From positions 62,001 to 126,000 of the forward strand of contig SMDA01000007.1 in assembly GCA_004346645.1 (NCBI GenBank): a stretch of 64,000 nt of DNA, in the 5' to 3' direction. Numbering within the stretch: the first letter of the stretch is position 1; each line of letters opens with the position of its first letter. Both the position numbers and the translations under genes were made by a program. The stretch comes from Gulbenkiania mobilis (GTDB lineage Bacteria; Pseudomonadota; Gammaproteobacteria; Burkholderiales; Chromobacteriaceae). Of the stretch, positions 53,233 to 61,229 are shown piece by piece. The notes below the pieces were generated by a model. It made no database searches. It saw only the letters and a list, made by a program, of their open reading frames with translations, and was not told the DNA's origin.

Positions 53233-54587
53233 GATGGGGTTCCGTCGGCTTCGGGCCGGTTCTTGCGATTGTTGCTGCGTCGACGTCGCCGCTTGCGTGC
53301 GGGCGCAGCCGGGCCTTCGCCCTCGGACTTTGCCTGTTCGATCAGCGCCTCGCGCTCGGCCTCGTCCGCGGTTTCGAACGCCCCCCACCAGTGGGCCAGT
53401 GCCTGCGGCACTTCACCGGCCTCGGCGCGCAGCAGGAAGAAATCGTAAGCGGCCCGGAAGCGGGGCTGCTCGACGAAGCGGTAGGGACGCTGTCCGACGC
53501 GGCTTTCAAAGCGCGGCTGCAGCGTCCAGATCTCGCGCATTGTCACACTGAAGCGGCGCGGGATCGCGAATTCGTTGTCCTGGGCATTCTCCACGTCTGC
53601 CATGGCCTGGAATAGCGCCGGCATCGGCTTCTCGCCTTGATCGAGGTACTTCTGCTGCGCCTGCACCACCTGATGCCACAGCAGCGTGGCAAGCAGGAAA
53701 CCCACCGAGATCGGCTTGTCCTGGCGGATGCGGGCGTCGGTGCGCTCCAGCGCCAGCTGCAGGAAACGGTCGCTGCCCTCCTCCCCCATCACCGCATCCA
53801 GCAGGGGCAGGATGCCGCGTGACAGTCCTTCCTGACGCAGCATGGCCAGACAGGCGTAGGCCTTGCCCGAAGTCAGCAGCTTGAGCATCTCGTCGAACAG
53901 GCGGGCCGGCGGTTCGTTCTTCAGGAGATGGGCATGGGCGCGAATCGGCTTGCGGGTGTGCTCGTCGATCTCGAAGCCAAGCTTGGCAGCCAGGCGCACC
54001 GCACGCAGCATGCGTACCGGGTCTTCCTGATAGCGTCGCGCGGGTTGGCCGATCATCACCAGCTTGCGTGCATGCAGATCCCTCACGCCATGGAGGTAGT
54101 CGATCACCGTTTCCGCAGAAGGGTCGTAGAACAGCGCATTGACGGTGAAGTCCCGACGGTGCGCATCTTCCTCTTGGGAGCCATAGGTGTTGTCGGCCAT
54201 GATGCGACCGGTGGCGCTGGTGTCGTCAACCTCGCCCCCGCGGAAGGTGGTGACCTCGATGGTTTCCGGCCCCACCATCACGTGCACGATGCGGAAGCGC
54301 CTGCCGATGATGCGTGAGCGGCGGAACAGGTGGTGCACCTCTTCGGGTGTGGCGTTGGTGGCCACATCGAAGTCCTTGGGGTCTACATCTAGCAGCAGAT
54401 CGCGCACCGCACCGCCGACCACGTAGGCCTCGAAGCCGGCTTCCTGCAGGCGGGTGACTACCTTTAGGGCGGCATGACTCAGCCGGTCGCGATGGATGCC
54501 GTGCTGGGCGAGGGGCAGCACCTTGGGGCTGGCGCGGCGTTTGCCGGCAGGCAGTTCGAACACTCGGCGGATGAGCTTGCGGATCAT
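53229..54587 (-). CDS. pcnB: Poly(A) polymerase I
   Basis: A 452-residue nucleotidyltransferase: YVVGGAVRDLLLDVDPKDFD with the catalytic DxD, FRIVHVMVGPETIEVTTFRG, and the RNA-binding RRYQEDPVRMLRAVRLAAKL. The basic N-terminus with HGIHRDRLSHAA and the Arg/Lys-rich tail (ARKRRRRRSNNRKNR) separate it from CCA-adding enzymes. It adds poly(A) tails that promote RNA decay. pcnB-folK-pan order is conserved. Confidence 0.95.
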   Translation of the reverse strand: MIRKLIRRVFELPAGKRRASPKVLPLAQHGIHRDRLSHAALKVVTRLQEAGFEAYVVGGAVRDLLLDVDPKDFDVATNATPEEVHHLFRRSRIIGRRFRIVHVMVGPETIEVTTFRGGEVDDTSATGRIMADNTYGSQEEDAHRRDFTVNALFYDPSAETVIDYLHGVRDLHARKLVMIGQPARRYQEDPVRMLRAVRLAAKLGFEIDEHTRKPIRAHAHLLKNEPPARLFDEMLKLLTSGKAYACLAMLRQEGLSRGILPLLDAVMGEEGSDRFLQLALERTDARIRQDKPISVGFLLATLLWHQVVQAQQKYLDQGEKPMPALFQAMADVENAQDNEFAIPRRFSVTMREIWTLQPRFESRVGQRPYRFVEQPRFRAAYDFFLLRAEAGEVPQALAHWWGAFETADEAEREALIEQAKSEGEGPAAPARKRRRRRSNNRKNRPEADGTPS

Positions 54588-54795
54588 TTAACAGAAGAAG
54601 ATGAGAAGAAGGTCGCGATAAGCGTTGTGCATGGTCCCATACGGCAGGACAAGTGCGGGATTATAGCCTGATGTTTTTGTCGCTGCCCAGCCAGCCATGA
54701 CGATGGGGCGCTCGCGCACCGGCCGCATCCGTTGCCTGCGCTGCCCGCAGCCGCCTAGAATGCCGGATTGCTCAGGCATTTCCCAGGCTGCCACG

Positions 54796-55596
54796 ATGAA
54801 CCCGGTCCTCGCTTTCGACATTGAAACCATCCCCGACGCTGCCGGGCTCCGCGCACTTTACGGCTTCGATGCCACCACCCCGGACGCGGACGTGGTGGAC
54901 TTCGCGCTACAGCGGCGGCGTGCGCAGACCGGTAGCGACTTCCTGCAGCATCACCTGCACCGGGTGGTGGCCATCTCCTGCGCCATGCGCTGGGGAGACA
55001 AACTCGTCATCAAAACCATCGGCGAGCCCGGGGACAGCGAAGCGAGCATGATCACCACCTTTTTCTCCACGCTGGAGCGGTTCACCCCGCAGCTGGTGTC
55101 GTGGAACGGAGGCGGTTTCGACCTGCCAGTCCTGCACTACCGTGCGCTGATCCACGGCCTGGCGGCGCCGCGCTACTGGGATATGGGGGACGGAGATTTT
55201 GGCGACAGTCGCGAGTTTCGCTATAACAACTACATCAGCCGCTACCATACCCGTCACCTAGACCTGATGGACCTGCTTTCGCTCTACCAGGCCCGTGCCT
55301 GCGCGCCGCTGGACGACATGGCCAAGCTGTGCGGCTTCCCTGGCAAGCTGGGCATGGACGGCTCCAAGGTATGGACCGCCTACCAGGCCGGAGAGATCGC
55401 CGCCATCCGCGACTACTGCGAGACCGACGCGGCCAACACCTATCTTGTGTTTCTACGCTTTCAGAAAATGCGCGGCGTGCTCAGCGAAACGGCGTATACC
55501 CATGAAATGACGCTGGCCCGTCAGTGGGTGGCCGGCCAGGACAAGCCGCACTGGCAGGAGTTTCTTGCAGCCTGGCCCGACGGGGCCGGCGCTTGA
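54796..55596 (+). CDS. Predicted 3'-5' exonuclease, PolB-like
   Basis: A 266-residue DEDD-fold nuclease: Exo I VLAFDIETIPD with Asp/Glu, Exo II in LVSWNGGGFDLPVLHYRAL, and Exo III RDYCETDAANTYLVFLRF. This matches the predicted PolB-related 3'-5' exonuclease family, which is widespread and poorly studied. It probably trims DNA or RNA. The ATG at 54796 is the domain start; the frame extends 33 codons upstream. It is divergent from pcnB and stands alone. Confidence 0.88.
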   Translation: MNPVLAFDIETIPDAAGLRALYGFDATTPDADVVDFALQRRRAQTGSDFLQHHLHRVVAISCAMRWGDKLVIKTIGEPGDSEASMITTFFSTLERFTPQLVSWNGGGFDLPVLHYRALIHGLAAPRYWDMGDGDFGDSREFRYNNYISRYHTRHLDLMDLLSLYQARACAPLDDMAKLCGFPGKLGMDGSKVWTAYQAGEIAAIRDYCETDAANTYLVFLRFQKMRGVLSETAYTHEMTLARQWVAGQDKPHWQEFLAAWPDGAGA

Positions 55597-55641
55597 CAGC
55601 CTCGACGCGCAGGGCTAACTTTGAACCTGCGCCGATTTGAT

Positions 55642-55683
55642 GACAGCTTGCGGGCGCGTTACAAATGCCAGCTAAAGCGTGCG
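55642..55683 (+). repeat. Copy A of a 42-base intergenic element
   Basis: It matches the element at 55781 at about 34 of 42 positions, including TACAAAT and GCTAAAGCGT. Confidence 0.6.
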
Positions 55684-55780
55684 TTCACCCGCGTATGCTT
55701 GTTCATCGGCAGCGCGGGTTTTCGTTTTCCGGCAGTCTCGAACTGCCAACCGCCCCTTACGGGGCAGCGCCGAGTTAATC

Positions 55781-55822
55781 GACAACTTGCAGGGCGCCCT
55801 ACAAATCCTGCTAAAGCGTCGC
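55781..55822 (+). repeat. Copy B of a 42-base intergenic element
   Basis: It lies 47 bases before the 99-residue orphan and is spaced 139 bases from copy A. Confidence 0.6.
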
Positions 55823-55868
55823 CTGGCACACGGGCCGGGCGACCGCCCAACCCAACCAGGAGCCAGCC

Positions 55869-56168
55869 ATGTACGATTGCCAACACGATAGCTATACCGG
55901 GTTTTCGGTGAACACTCCGTCCCCTGCCTTCGTCCCCGTCCTCACGGGGTCTCTGACCGCCCTGGCGCACGACGCCTCCGCTTCGGCCAACCTCGACGAG
56001 CTGGCCGTCTTTGCCGCCGGCGAGGGCTGGAGCGTGTCTCGACAACCCCTCTCGCTGACCATTCAGGGCGTTTCCCTGCAGGCGGCCCTGCAGATCAACC
56101 ACCGCTTCGGGCGCCACCTTGTCATCAGCTGCGCGCTGCGGCGGGAACCGCCTGCCACCTTTGGCTGA
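55869..56168 (+). CDS. Small orphan protein
   Basis: A 99-residue protein that I do not recognise: MYDCQHDSYTGFSVNTPSPA at the front, an Ala/Ser-rich middle and a C-terminal beta-like part (LTIQGVSLQAALQINHRFGR). An AGGAG 6 bases before the ATG supports translation. It has no signal peptide or membrane segment. It is preceded by a duplicated intergenic element and followed by a terminator; an exact repeated 12-mer lies at 55982. Confidence 0.6.
   Translation: MYDCQHDSYTGFSVNTPSPAFVPVLTGSLTALAHDASASANLDELAVFAAGEGWSVSRQPLSLTIQGVSLQAALQINHRFGRHLVISCALRREPPATFG
55982..55993 (-). repeat. Exact AGGTTGGCCGAA word in the small orphan
   Basis: An exact 12-mer; the gene reads the complement as Ser-Ala-Asn-Leu. 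Confidence 0.8.
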
Positions 56169-56193
56169 GCCGAACCGGGCGTCGCAGCCCTGA

Positions 56194-56223
56194 ACGACAG
56201 CCGTAGCGCCCGATCCGTATAAT
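56194..56223 (+). promoter_or_regulatory. Possible promoter for the MATE gene, inside a terminator
   Basis: ACGACA, 18 bases, then a perfect TATAAT at 56218-56223 that forms the loop and edge of the terminator hairpin, 28 bases before the MATE ATG. Confidence 0.45.
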
Positions 56224-56234
56224 CGGGCGTTTTT
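56207..56234 (+). terminator. Terminator after the 99-residue orphan
   Basis: Perfect eight-base arms CGCCCGAT/ATCGGGCG with a seven-base loop and a five-T tail, 38 bases after the orphan's stop. Confidence 0.88.
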
Positions 56235-56251
56235 GCTTTCCGGAATAGGAC

Positions 56252-57643
56252 ATGCTGTTCGAACTCAATCGGGCCAGCCGGGCCGAAACCGTGCAGGAAG
56301 CCGGGCGGCTGACGCGTCTGGCACTGCCGATGATGGTGGCGCAGATCGCCCAGGTCGGCACCGGCTTCGTGGACACGGTCATGGCCGGCCACGTGGGTAC
56401 CGACGATCTGGCTGCCGTGTCGCTGGGCTCCAGCGTCTTCGTCACTGTTTACGTCACGCTGATGGGTGTGGTCACCGCCCTCAATCCGATCATCGCCCAC
56501 CACTTCGGTGCCGGGGAGCACGACCGTATCGGCGAAACCGGCCGCCAAGGCCTCTGGTTCGGGCTGCTGCTCGGGCTGTTCGGCATGCTGCTGATGCTGC
56601 TGGGGCAGCCTTTGTTGCGGCAATGGCTGGACCTGCCGGCGCATGTGGAGGACATGACCATGCTCTACATCACCGGCGCGGCGCTGGGCATGCCGGGAGC
56701 GATGATGCACCGGGCACTGCATGCGTATGCCTCCAGCCTCAACCGGCCGCGCGCCATCATGGTGGTCAGCCTGCTTGCGCTGGCGCTCAACGTTCCGCTC
56801 AACTACATCCTGATCCACGGTCTCTTCGGGCTCCCGGCGCTGGGCGGGGCGGGTTGCGGCTGGGCCACCGGACTGGTGTTCTGGTTCAATTGTGCGGCCC
56901 TGTTCGCCTACATCGCCTGGAACCGGCACTTCCATCCCTACGGCCTCACCACCCGGCTGAGCCGGCCTGACTGGGGCCGCTATCTCGCTTTCCTGAAGCT
57001 GGGCCTTCCGATTGGCCTGTCGTTCTTCATGGAAGTGAGCCTGTTCTCTTTCATCGCGCTGCTGGTGGCCAAGCTGGGCACGCTGGTGGTAGCCAGCCAC
57101 CAGGCTGTGCTCAACTTCTCCAGCCTGGTGTACATGGTGCCGCAGTCGATCGCCACTGCGCTGACCGTGCGTGTTGGTCAGGAAGTGGGCGCCGGGCGCT
57201 ACCATCGGGCCCGGTTCGTGTCGGGCGTTGGCCTGGCCACTGGGCTGGCCGGCGCCGCGGTGATGATGGTGCTGATTCTGCTGGGCCGCCATCAGGTGAT
57301 CGCGATGTATTCGGCCGACCCGGCGGTGCAGGCATTGGGGGCCGGGCTGCTGATCTTTGCCGCCACCTACCAGCTGACGGATGCCATCCAGACCATCGCC
57401 TCGGGCGCGCTGCGCGGGTACAAGCTGACTACCGTACCCATGGTGATTCACGTGGTGGCGTTCTGGGGCTTGGGACTAGGTCTGGGCATCGTGCTGGGGC
57501 TGAGCGGCTGGTTGCCTTTCTCGCCCATGGGCGTGCAGGGTTTCTGGGCAGCCCTGGTGGTCAGCCTGACCGCTGCAGCCTTCATGCTGGTGTGGTACCT
57601 TGCGCGCGAAAGCCGGCGCCGTCTGCACCGGTCGGTGGAATGA
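56252..57643 (+). CDS. MATE-family multidrug efflux transporter
   Basis: A 463-residue 12-helix protein of the NorM type: RLALPMMVAQIAQVGTGFVD, TVMAGHVGTDDLAAVSLGSS, and in the second half FMEVSLFSFIALLVAKLGTL. It exports cationic drugs in exchange for Na+ or H+. Its stop overlaps the murB ATG (ATGA). Confidence 0.93.
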   Translation: MLFELNRASRAETVQEAGRLTRLALPMMVAQIAQVGTGFVDTVMAGHVGTDDLAAVSLGSSVFVTVYVTLMGVVTALNPIIAHHFGAGEHDRIGETGRQGLWFGLLLGLFGMLLMLLGQPLLRQWLDLPAHVEDMTMLYITGAALGMPGAMMHRALHAYASSLNRPRAIMVVSLLALALNVPLNYILIHGLFGLPALGGAGCGWATGLVFWFNCAALFAYIAWNRHFHPYGLTTRLSRPDWGRYLAFLKLGLPIGLSFFMEVSLFSFIALLVAKLGTLVVASHQAVLNFSSLVYMVPQSIATALTVRVGQEVGAGRYHRARFVSGVGLATGLAGAAVMMVLILLGRHQVIAMYSADPAVQALGAGLLIFAATYQLTDAIQTIASGALRGYKLTTVPMVIHVVAFWGLGLGLGIVLGLSGWLPFSPMGVQGFWAALVVSLTAAAFMLVWYLARESRRRLHRSVE

Positions 57644-58680
57644 AAGGACAGGCAGTGGCACTGGAAATTCGTCGGGATGTAGATCTGACTCCGTACAATA
57701 CCTTCGGCATGCGGGTTCGAGCAGCCTACTTTACCGAGCTGTGCGCGAAGGACGACCTGCCCGCCCTGCTGGCGAGCGAGCCCTTCCGCCGCGGGCCGGT
57801 GCTGTGGCTGGGCGGTGGCAGCAACCTGCTCTTTACTCAGGACTATCCAGGCTTGGTGATCCGCATGGCGCTGCAAGGGGTGCGCATCCTCGAGGATGAT
57901 GGCGAGACGGTATGTGTGGAAGCCGCGGCCGGAGAAAACTGGCATGGCTTTGTGAGCCACACCCTGTCGCAAGGCTGGGCCGGCCTAGAGAACCTCAGCC
58001 TGATCCCGGGCACGGTGGGCGCCAGCCCGATCCAGAACATCGGTGCCTACGGGGTGGAGGTACAGGACTGCATCGAGAGCGTGCTGTGCATGGACACCGC
58101 GAGTGGTCGGGAAACCGTACTTTCCCGTGCTGACTGCCACTTTGGCTACCGCGACAGCGTGTTCAAGCACGAGGGACGCGACCGACTGGTGGTGTTGGCT
58201 GTCCGTTTTCGCCTGGCCCGGCATGCGCCGCTGCGCATCGGGTATGGGGACATCCGGGCAGCCTTGGCCGAAGCGGGGGTCGAGGCGCAACCGTCCGCTG
58301 CCGACGTCAGCCGTGCGGTGATCCGCATCCGCCAGTCCAAGCTGCCCGATCCGGCCGTACTCGGCAACGCCGGCAGCTTCTTCAAAAACCCGGTGGTAAG
58401 CAGCGAACAGGCAGAGGCCTTGCTCGTGCGGCATCCCGACCTGCCCCACTACCCTGCCGGCCCCGGCCGCATCAAGCTGGCAGCGGGCTGGCTGATCGAC
58501 CGGGCGGGTCTCAAGGGCTACCGCGAGGGCGACGCCGGGGTGCATGACCGCCAGGCGCTGGTGCTGGTCAACCATGGGCAGGCCAGCGGCAAGGAGATGT
58601 GGCAGCTGGCGCAGAAGGTGCAGGCCACCGTGGAAACGCGTTATGGCGTGCGGTTGGAACCGGAGCCGATCGTGCTCTGA
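57640..58680 (+). CDS. murB: UDP-N-acetylenolpyruvoylglucosamine reductase
   Basis: A 346-residue FAD enzyme of peptidoglycan synthesis: LTPYNTFGMRVRAAYFTEL, LWLGGGSNLLFTQDYPGLVI, GTVGASPIQNIGAYGVEV, and GNAGSFFKNPVV with the catalytic Ser. The ATG at 57640 couples to the MATE gene; a GTG at 57655 after AAAGGA is an alternative start giving MALEIRRDVD. Confidence 0.97.
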   Translation: MKGQAVALEIRRDVDLTPYNTFGMRVRAAYFTELCAKDDLPALLASEPFRRGPVLWLGGGSNLLFTQDYPGLVIRMALQGVRILEDDGETVCVEAAAGENWHGFVSHTLSQGWAGLENLSLIPGTVGASPIQNIGAYGVEVQDCIESVLCMDTASGRETVLSRADCHFGYRDSVFKHEGRDRLVVLAVRFRLARHAPLRIGYGDIRAALAEAGVEAQPSAADVSRAVIRIRQSKLPDPAVLGNAGSFFKNPVVSSEQAEALLVRHPDLPHYPAGPGRIKLAAGWLIDRAGLKGYREGDAGVHDRQALVLVNHGQASGKEMWQLAQKVQATVETRYGVRLEPEPIVL

Positions 58681-58763
58681 GGCATGACAGGTAAAAATTT
58701 GCTGCGGTAGATGCATGACGTTCATTAGAATGGCATCACCCGCACAACCTGAATTGAGCTGTC

Positions 58764-59489
58764 ATGAAAAAGATCGTAATGCTTATCGCCGCCGCTTCGC
58801 TGACCGGCTGCGCCGCCACTCAGGTCGCCATTTCCAAGCGCAACCTGGACGTGCAGACCAAGATGAGCGCCACTATCTTCCTGGAGCCCGTGGCCGAGAG
58901 CCAGCGCACCATCTTCGTCCAGGTGCGCAACACCTCAGACAAACCCGACTTTGACATCGCCGAGGACGTGAAGCAGAGCCTGAGTGCCAAGGGCTACCGC
59001 CTGGTTACCGACCCGGCCAAGGCACATTACATCCTGCAAGCCAACATCCTGCAGGTTGGCCGAAGCGATCAGTCCGCCGCCGAGAAGACCCTCAACGGCG
59101 GGTATGGCGCCATCACCGGCTTCGCCACCGGCGCGATTGCGGCAGCCACCATCAGCCCTTCCTACCGTGATGCGCTGGGCGCCGGCCTGGCAATCGCAGC
59201 CATCAGCACGCTGGCAGATGCCGCCGTGAAGGACGTGTACTACAGCGCCATCACCGACATCCAGATCCAGGAACGCATTCAGGGCAGCGGCAAGGCCAAC
59301 AAGACCAGCCTGAACGTCCTGAAGCAAGGCACCAGCGGTGGCACCGCCGTCACCTACGCTGCCAAGACCAACATGCTCCAGTACCAGACCCGCATCCTGA
59401 GTTCGGCCAACAAGGTCAACCTGGAATTTCCCGAGGCCGCTCCGGCGTTGCGGGCCGGCCTGGTCCGCTCGATCAGCGGCATGTTCTAA
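58764..59489 (+). CDS. TraT-family outer-membrane lipoprotein
   Basis: A 241-residue lipoprotein: MKKIVMLIAAASLTGC with Cys16 in the lipobox, then MSATIFLEPV, TIFVQVRNTSDKPDFDI and a glycine-rich hydrophobic stretch (GAITGFATGAIAAATI). It matches TraT, known from F-type plasmids for surface exclusion and serum resistance. Here it is chromosomal with no conjugation genes nearby, so a surface role is inferred. An exact repeated 12-mer lies at 59053. Confidence 0.9.
   Translation: MKKIVMLIAAASLTGCAATQVAISKRNLDVQTKMSATIFLEPVAESQRTIFVQVRNTSDKPDFDIAEDVKQSLSAKGYRLVTDPAKAHYILQANILQVGRSDQSAAEKTLNGGYGAITGFATGAIAAATISPSYRDALGAGLAIAAISTLADAAVKDVYYSAITDIQIQERIQGSGKANKTSLNVLKQGTSGGTAVTYAAKTNMLQYQTRILSSANKVNLEFPEAAPALRAGLVRSISGMF
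59053..59064 (+). repeat. Exact AGGTTGGCCGAA word in the TraT gene
   Basis: An exact 12-mer read in frame across Val-Gly-Arg. Confidence 0.8.
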
Positions 59490-59505
59490 GCCGGCGGGTA
59501 GCTGC

Positions 59506-59546
59506 ATGCGACAAAAAAGGTGCCTGTGGCACCTTTTTTGTCGCAT
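59506..59546. terminator. Long perfect bidirectional terminator
   Basis: Two perfect 19-base arms beginning ATGCGACAAAAAAGGTGCC, with loop TGT. A- and T-runs inside the arms serve the converging TraT and CbiM-like genes. Confidence 0.93.
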
Positions 59547-59562
59547 CGCTCCGGAGCCCGGA

Positions 59563-60240
59563 TCAGCGTCGTCCTGCAGGTTTGTCGTTCAGGTAACGAC
59601 TGTCGTCAAAGCTGGCCACCCAGGCAGGACGATATACCGTCAACACGGCCATCATCAGCCCCGACGTGAAGGCTTCGGACCAGGACAGCAGGAAGTAGTA
59701 AGGCAGTGTTTCGGCGAACAGTTCGTCCCAGGGATAGGCGCCGAATCCCCCCATCACCAGCACCCCCGCAAGTCCGGCCGCGAACAGGCTGGCCCCGCCA
59801 GCAAGAAACGCATTGACGAAGATGTAAATGAAGAAATGCGCCGGCAGCCAGCGCTGGGCTGCGCGCAAGAAGACAGAGGACACCGTTACCGGCACCAGCG
59901 CCATCGTCAGCCAGTTGACGCCGAGCGCGGCCCAGTCGCCCAAGCCGGCCCACGCCACACCCGCCATCACCACCGCCAGCGCCTGCAGCGCCAGCCACGG
60001 CCCCATCATCAGAGTGAGAACCGTGGCGCCCAAGAGATGATAGGTCTGCCCGGTGCGCACGCCACCATTGAGCAGCCACAGCAGCATCATCAGCACCACC
60101 GCTCCCAGCCAGCCATTGAGAGCGTGCACCGGCTGACGTCGCCAGTCAGTCCGCCACGCCGCCGCTCCCAGCCCCAGCAAAGCCAGCCCGGAAGACAGCC
60201 AGAGAAACCATTCTGGGAAGAATGCGGCGGGCATGTGCAT
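59563..60240 (-). CDS. CbiM-like permease (ECF transporter, Co/Ni type), orphan
   Basis: A 225-residue protein with about six membrane helices. It begins MHMPAAFFPEW; in CbiM/NikM the N-terminal Met-His binds the metal, so metal specificity is plausible. YHLLGATVLTLMMGPWLALQ and the later PYYFLLSWSEAFTSGLMMAV also fit. No ATPase or CbiN/CbiQ partners are near, and no cobalamin riboswitch is seen upstream. Cobalt or nickel uptake is inferred. Confidence 0.8.
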   Translation of the reverse strand: MHMPAAFFPEWFLWLSSGLALLGLGAAAWRTDWRRQPVHALNGWLGAVVLMMLLWLLNGGVRTGQTYHLLGATVLTLMMGPWLALQALAVVMAGVAWAGLGDWAALGVNWLTMALVPVTVSSVFLRAAQRWLPAHFFIYIFVNAFLAGGASLFAAGLAGVLVMGGFGAYPWDELFAETLPYYFLLSWSEAFTSGLMMAVLTVYRPAWVASFDDSRYLNDKPAGRR

Positions 60241-60378
60241 GATGGAAGAGTCTTTCGCACGTTAGATGCAGAGACGTCCATGATACCAGAGGGCTCTTGC
60301 GACCGGCCTACGGCACGGCATGGCTTGAGCGCCTGGCGGTTTCTGCCGTTACAATAGCCTGTTTGAACGGAGACCGAG

Positions 60379-61221
60379 ATGCCCTGCCCGATACCCGCCC
60401 ATCTGATCGCCCAGCATGTCAGCCAGGCCCTGGCCGAAGACATCGGCCCCTGCGACCACACGGCTGCCCTGATCGACGGCAAGACACCCGGTCACGCCCA
60501 GGTCATCGCGCGCGAGACAGCAGTGGTGTGCGGACAGGCCTGGTTCGAAGAGAGTTTTCGCCAGGTGGACAGCCGTTGCCGGGTACATTGGCAGGTCGAG
60601 GAAGGTAAACAGGTAGAAGCCGGCACCGTACTGTGCGAGATTGAAGGGCCGGCCCGCGCGCTGCTGACGGCGGAGCGCACCGCCCTCAACTATCTTCAAC
60701 TGCTCTCCGCGGTAGCGACCGAAACCCGCCGCTACGTGGAGGCGGTGGCAGGTACCCGCGCCCACATCCTCGATACACGCAAGACCCTGCCAGGCCTGCG
60801 CCTTGCACAGAAGTACGCGGTGACCATCGGCGGCGGCGACAATCAGCGCATCGGCCTCTTCGACGGCATCCTGATCAAGGAAAACCACATCATGGCGGCC
60901 GGCAGCATCACTGCCGCGCTGAAACAGGCGCAGAGCGTGTGCCCCCCCGGGGTCAGCCTGCAGATCGAGGTGGAAAACCTGGCCGAGCTGGACGAGGCGC
61001 TCGCTGCGGGCGCCACCTTGATTCTGCTGGACAACATGGACCACGCCACCATGTGCGAGGCAGTCCGTCGCACCGCTGGTCGAGCCCGTTTGGAGGCATC
61101 GGGCGGGGTCGACCTGTCCACGGTGCGCGCCATTGCCGAAACCGGCGTGGACCGCATTTCGGTGGGCAAGCTGACCAAGGACATCCGCGCCATCGACCTT
61201 TCGATGCGCTTCGTGCGCTAG
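60379..61221 (+). CDS. nadC: Quinolinate phosphoribosyltransferase (NadC)
   Basis: A 280-residue NAD-synthesis enzyme: ALAEDIGPCDHTAALIDGKT, TAERTALNYLQLLSAVATET, DTRKTLPGLRLAQKYAV, NHIMAAG, LILLDNM and EASGGVDLSTVRAIAETGVD. It forms nicotinate mononucleotide from quinolinate and PRPP. The genes for the preceding steps are not in the window. A possible -10 TACAAT lies at 60350. Confidence 0.97.
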   Translation: MPCPIPAHLIAQHVSQALAEDIGPCDHTAALIDGKTPGHAQVIARETAVVCGQAWFEESFRQVDSRCRVHWQVEEGKQVEAGTVLCEIEGPARALLTAERTALNYLQLLSAVATETRRYVEAVAGTRAHILDTRKTLPGLRLAQKYAVTIGGGDNQRIGLFDGILIKENHIMAAGSITAALKQAQSVCPPGVSLQIEVENLAELDEALAAGATLILLDNMDHATMCEAVRRTAGRARLEASGGVDLSTVRAIAETGVDRISVGKLTKDIRAIDLSMRFVR

Positions 61222-61229
61222 AGCTCTGA

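Larger units (their letters stand above)
55597..55868. other. Structured intergenic region with a duplicated element
   Basis: A 272-base gap with several small hairpins: CCCGCG...CGCGGG followed by TTTTCG near 55690-55725, GGCAGT...ACTGCC near 55730, and CCCC-TTAC-GGGG near 55753. It also holds two related 42-base elements (55642 and 55781). No convincing gene is present; a small RNA or regulatory leader is possible. Confidence 0.45.

Noticed and set aside
54034..54045. GGGTTGGCCGAT in pcnB as another copy of the repeated word
   Set aside because: It has two mismatches including the invariant final A, so it was not counted.
60241..60378. Cobalamin riboswitch upstream of the CbiM-like gene
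   Set aside because: The 138-base gap lacks the conserved B12-box and is too short and unstructured.
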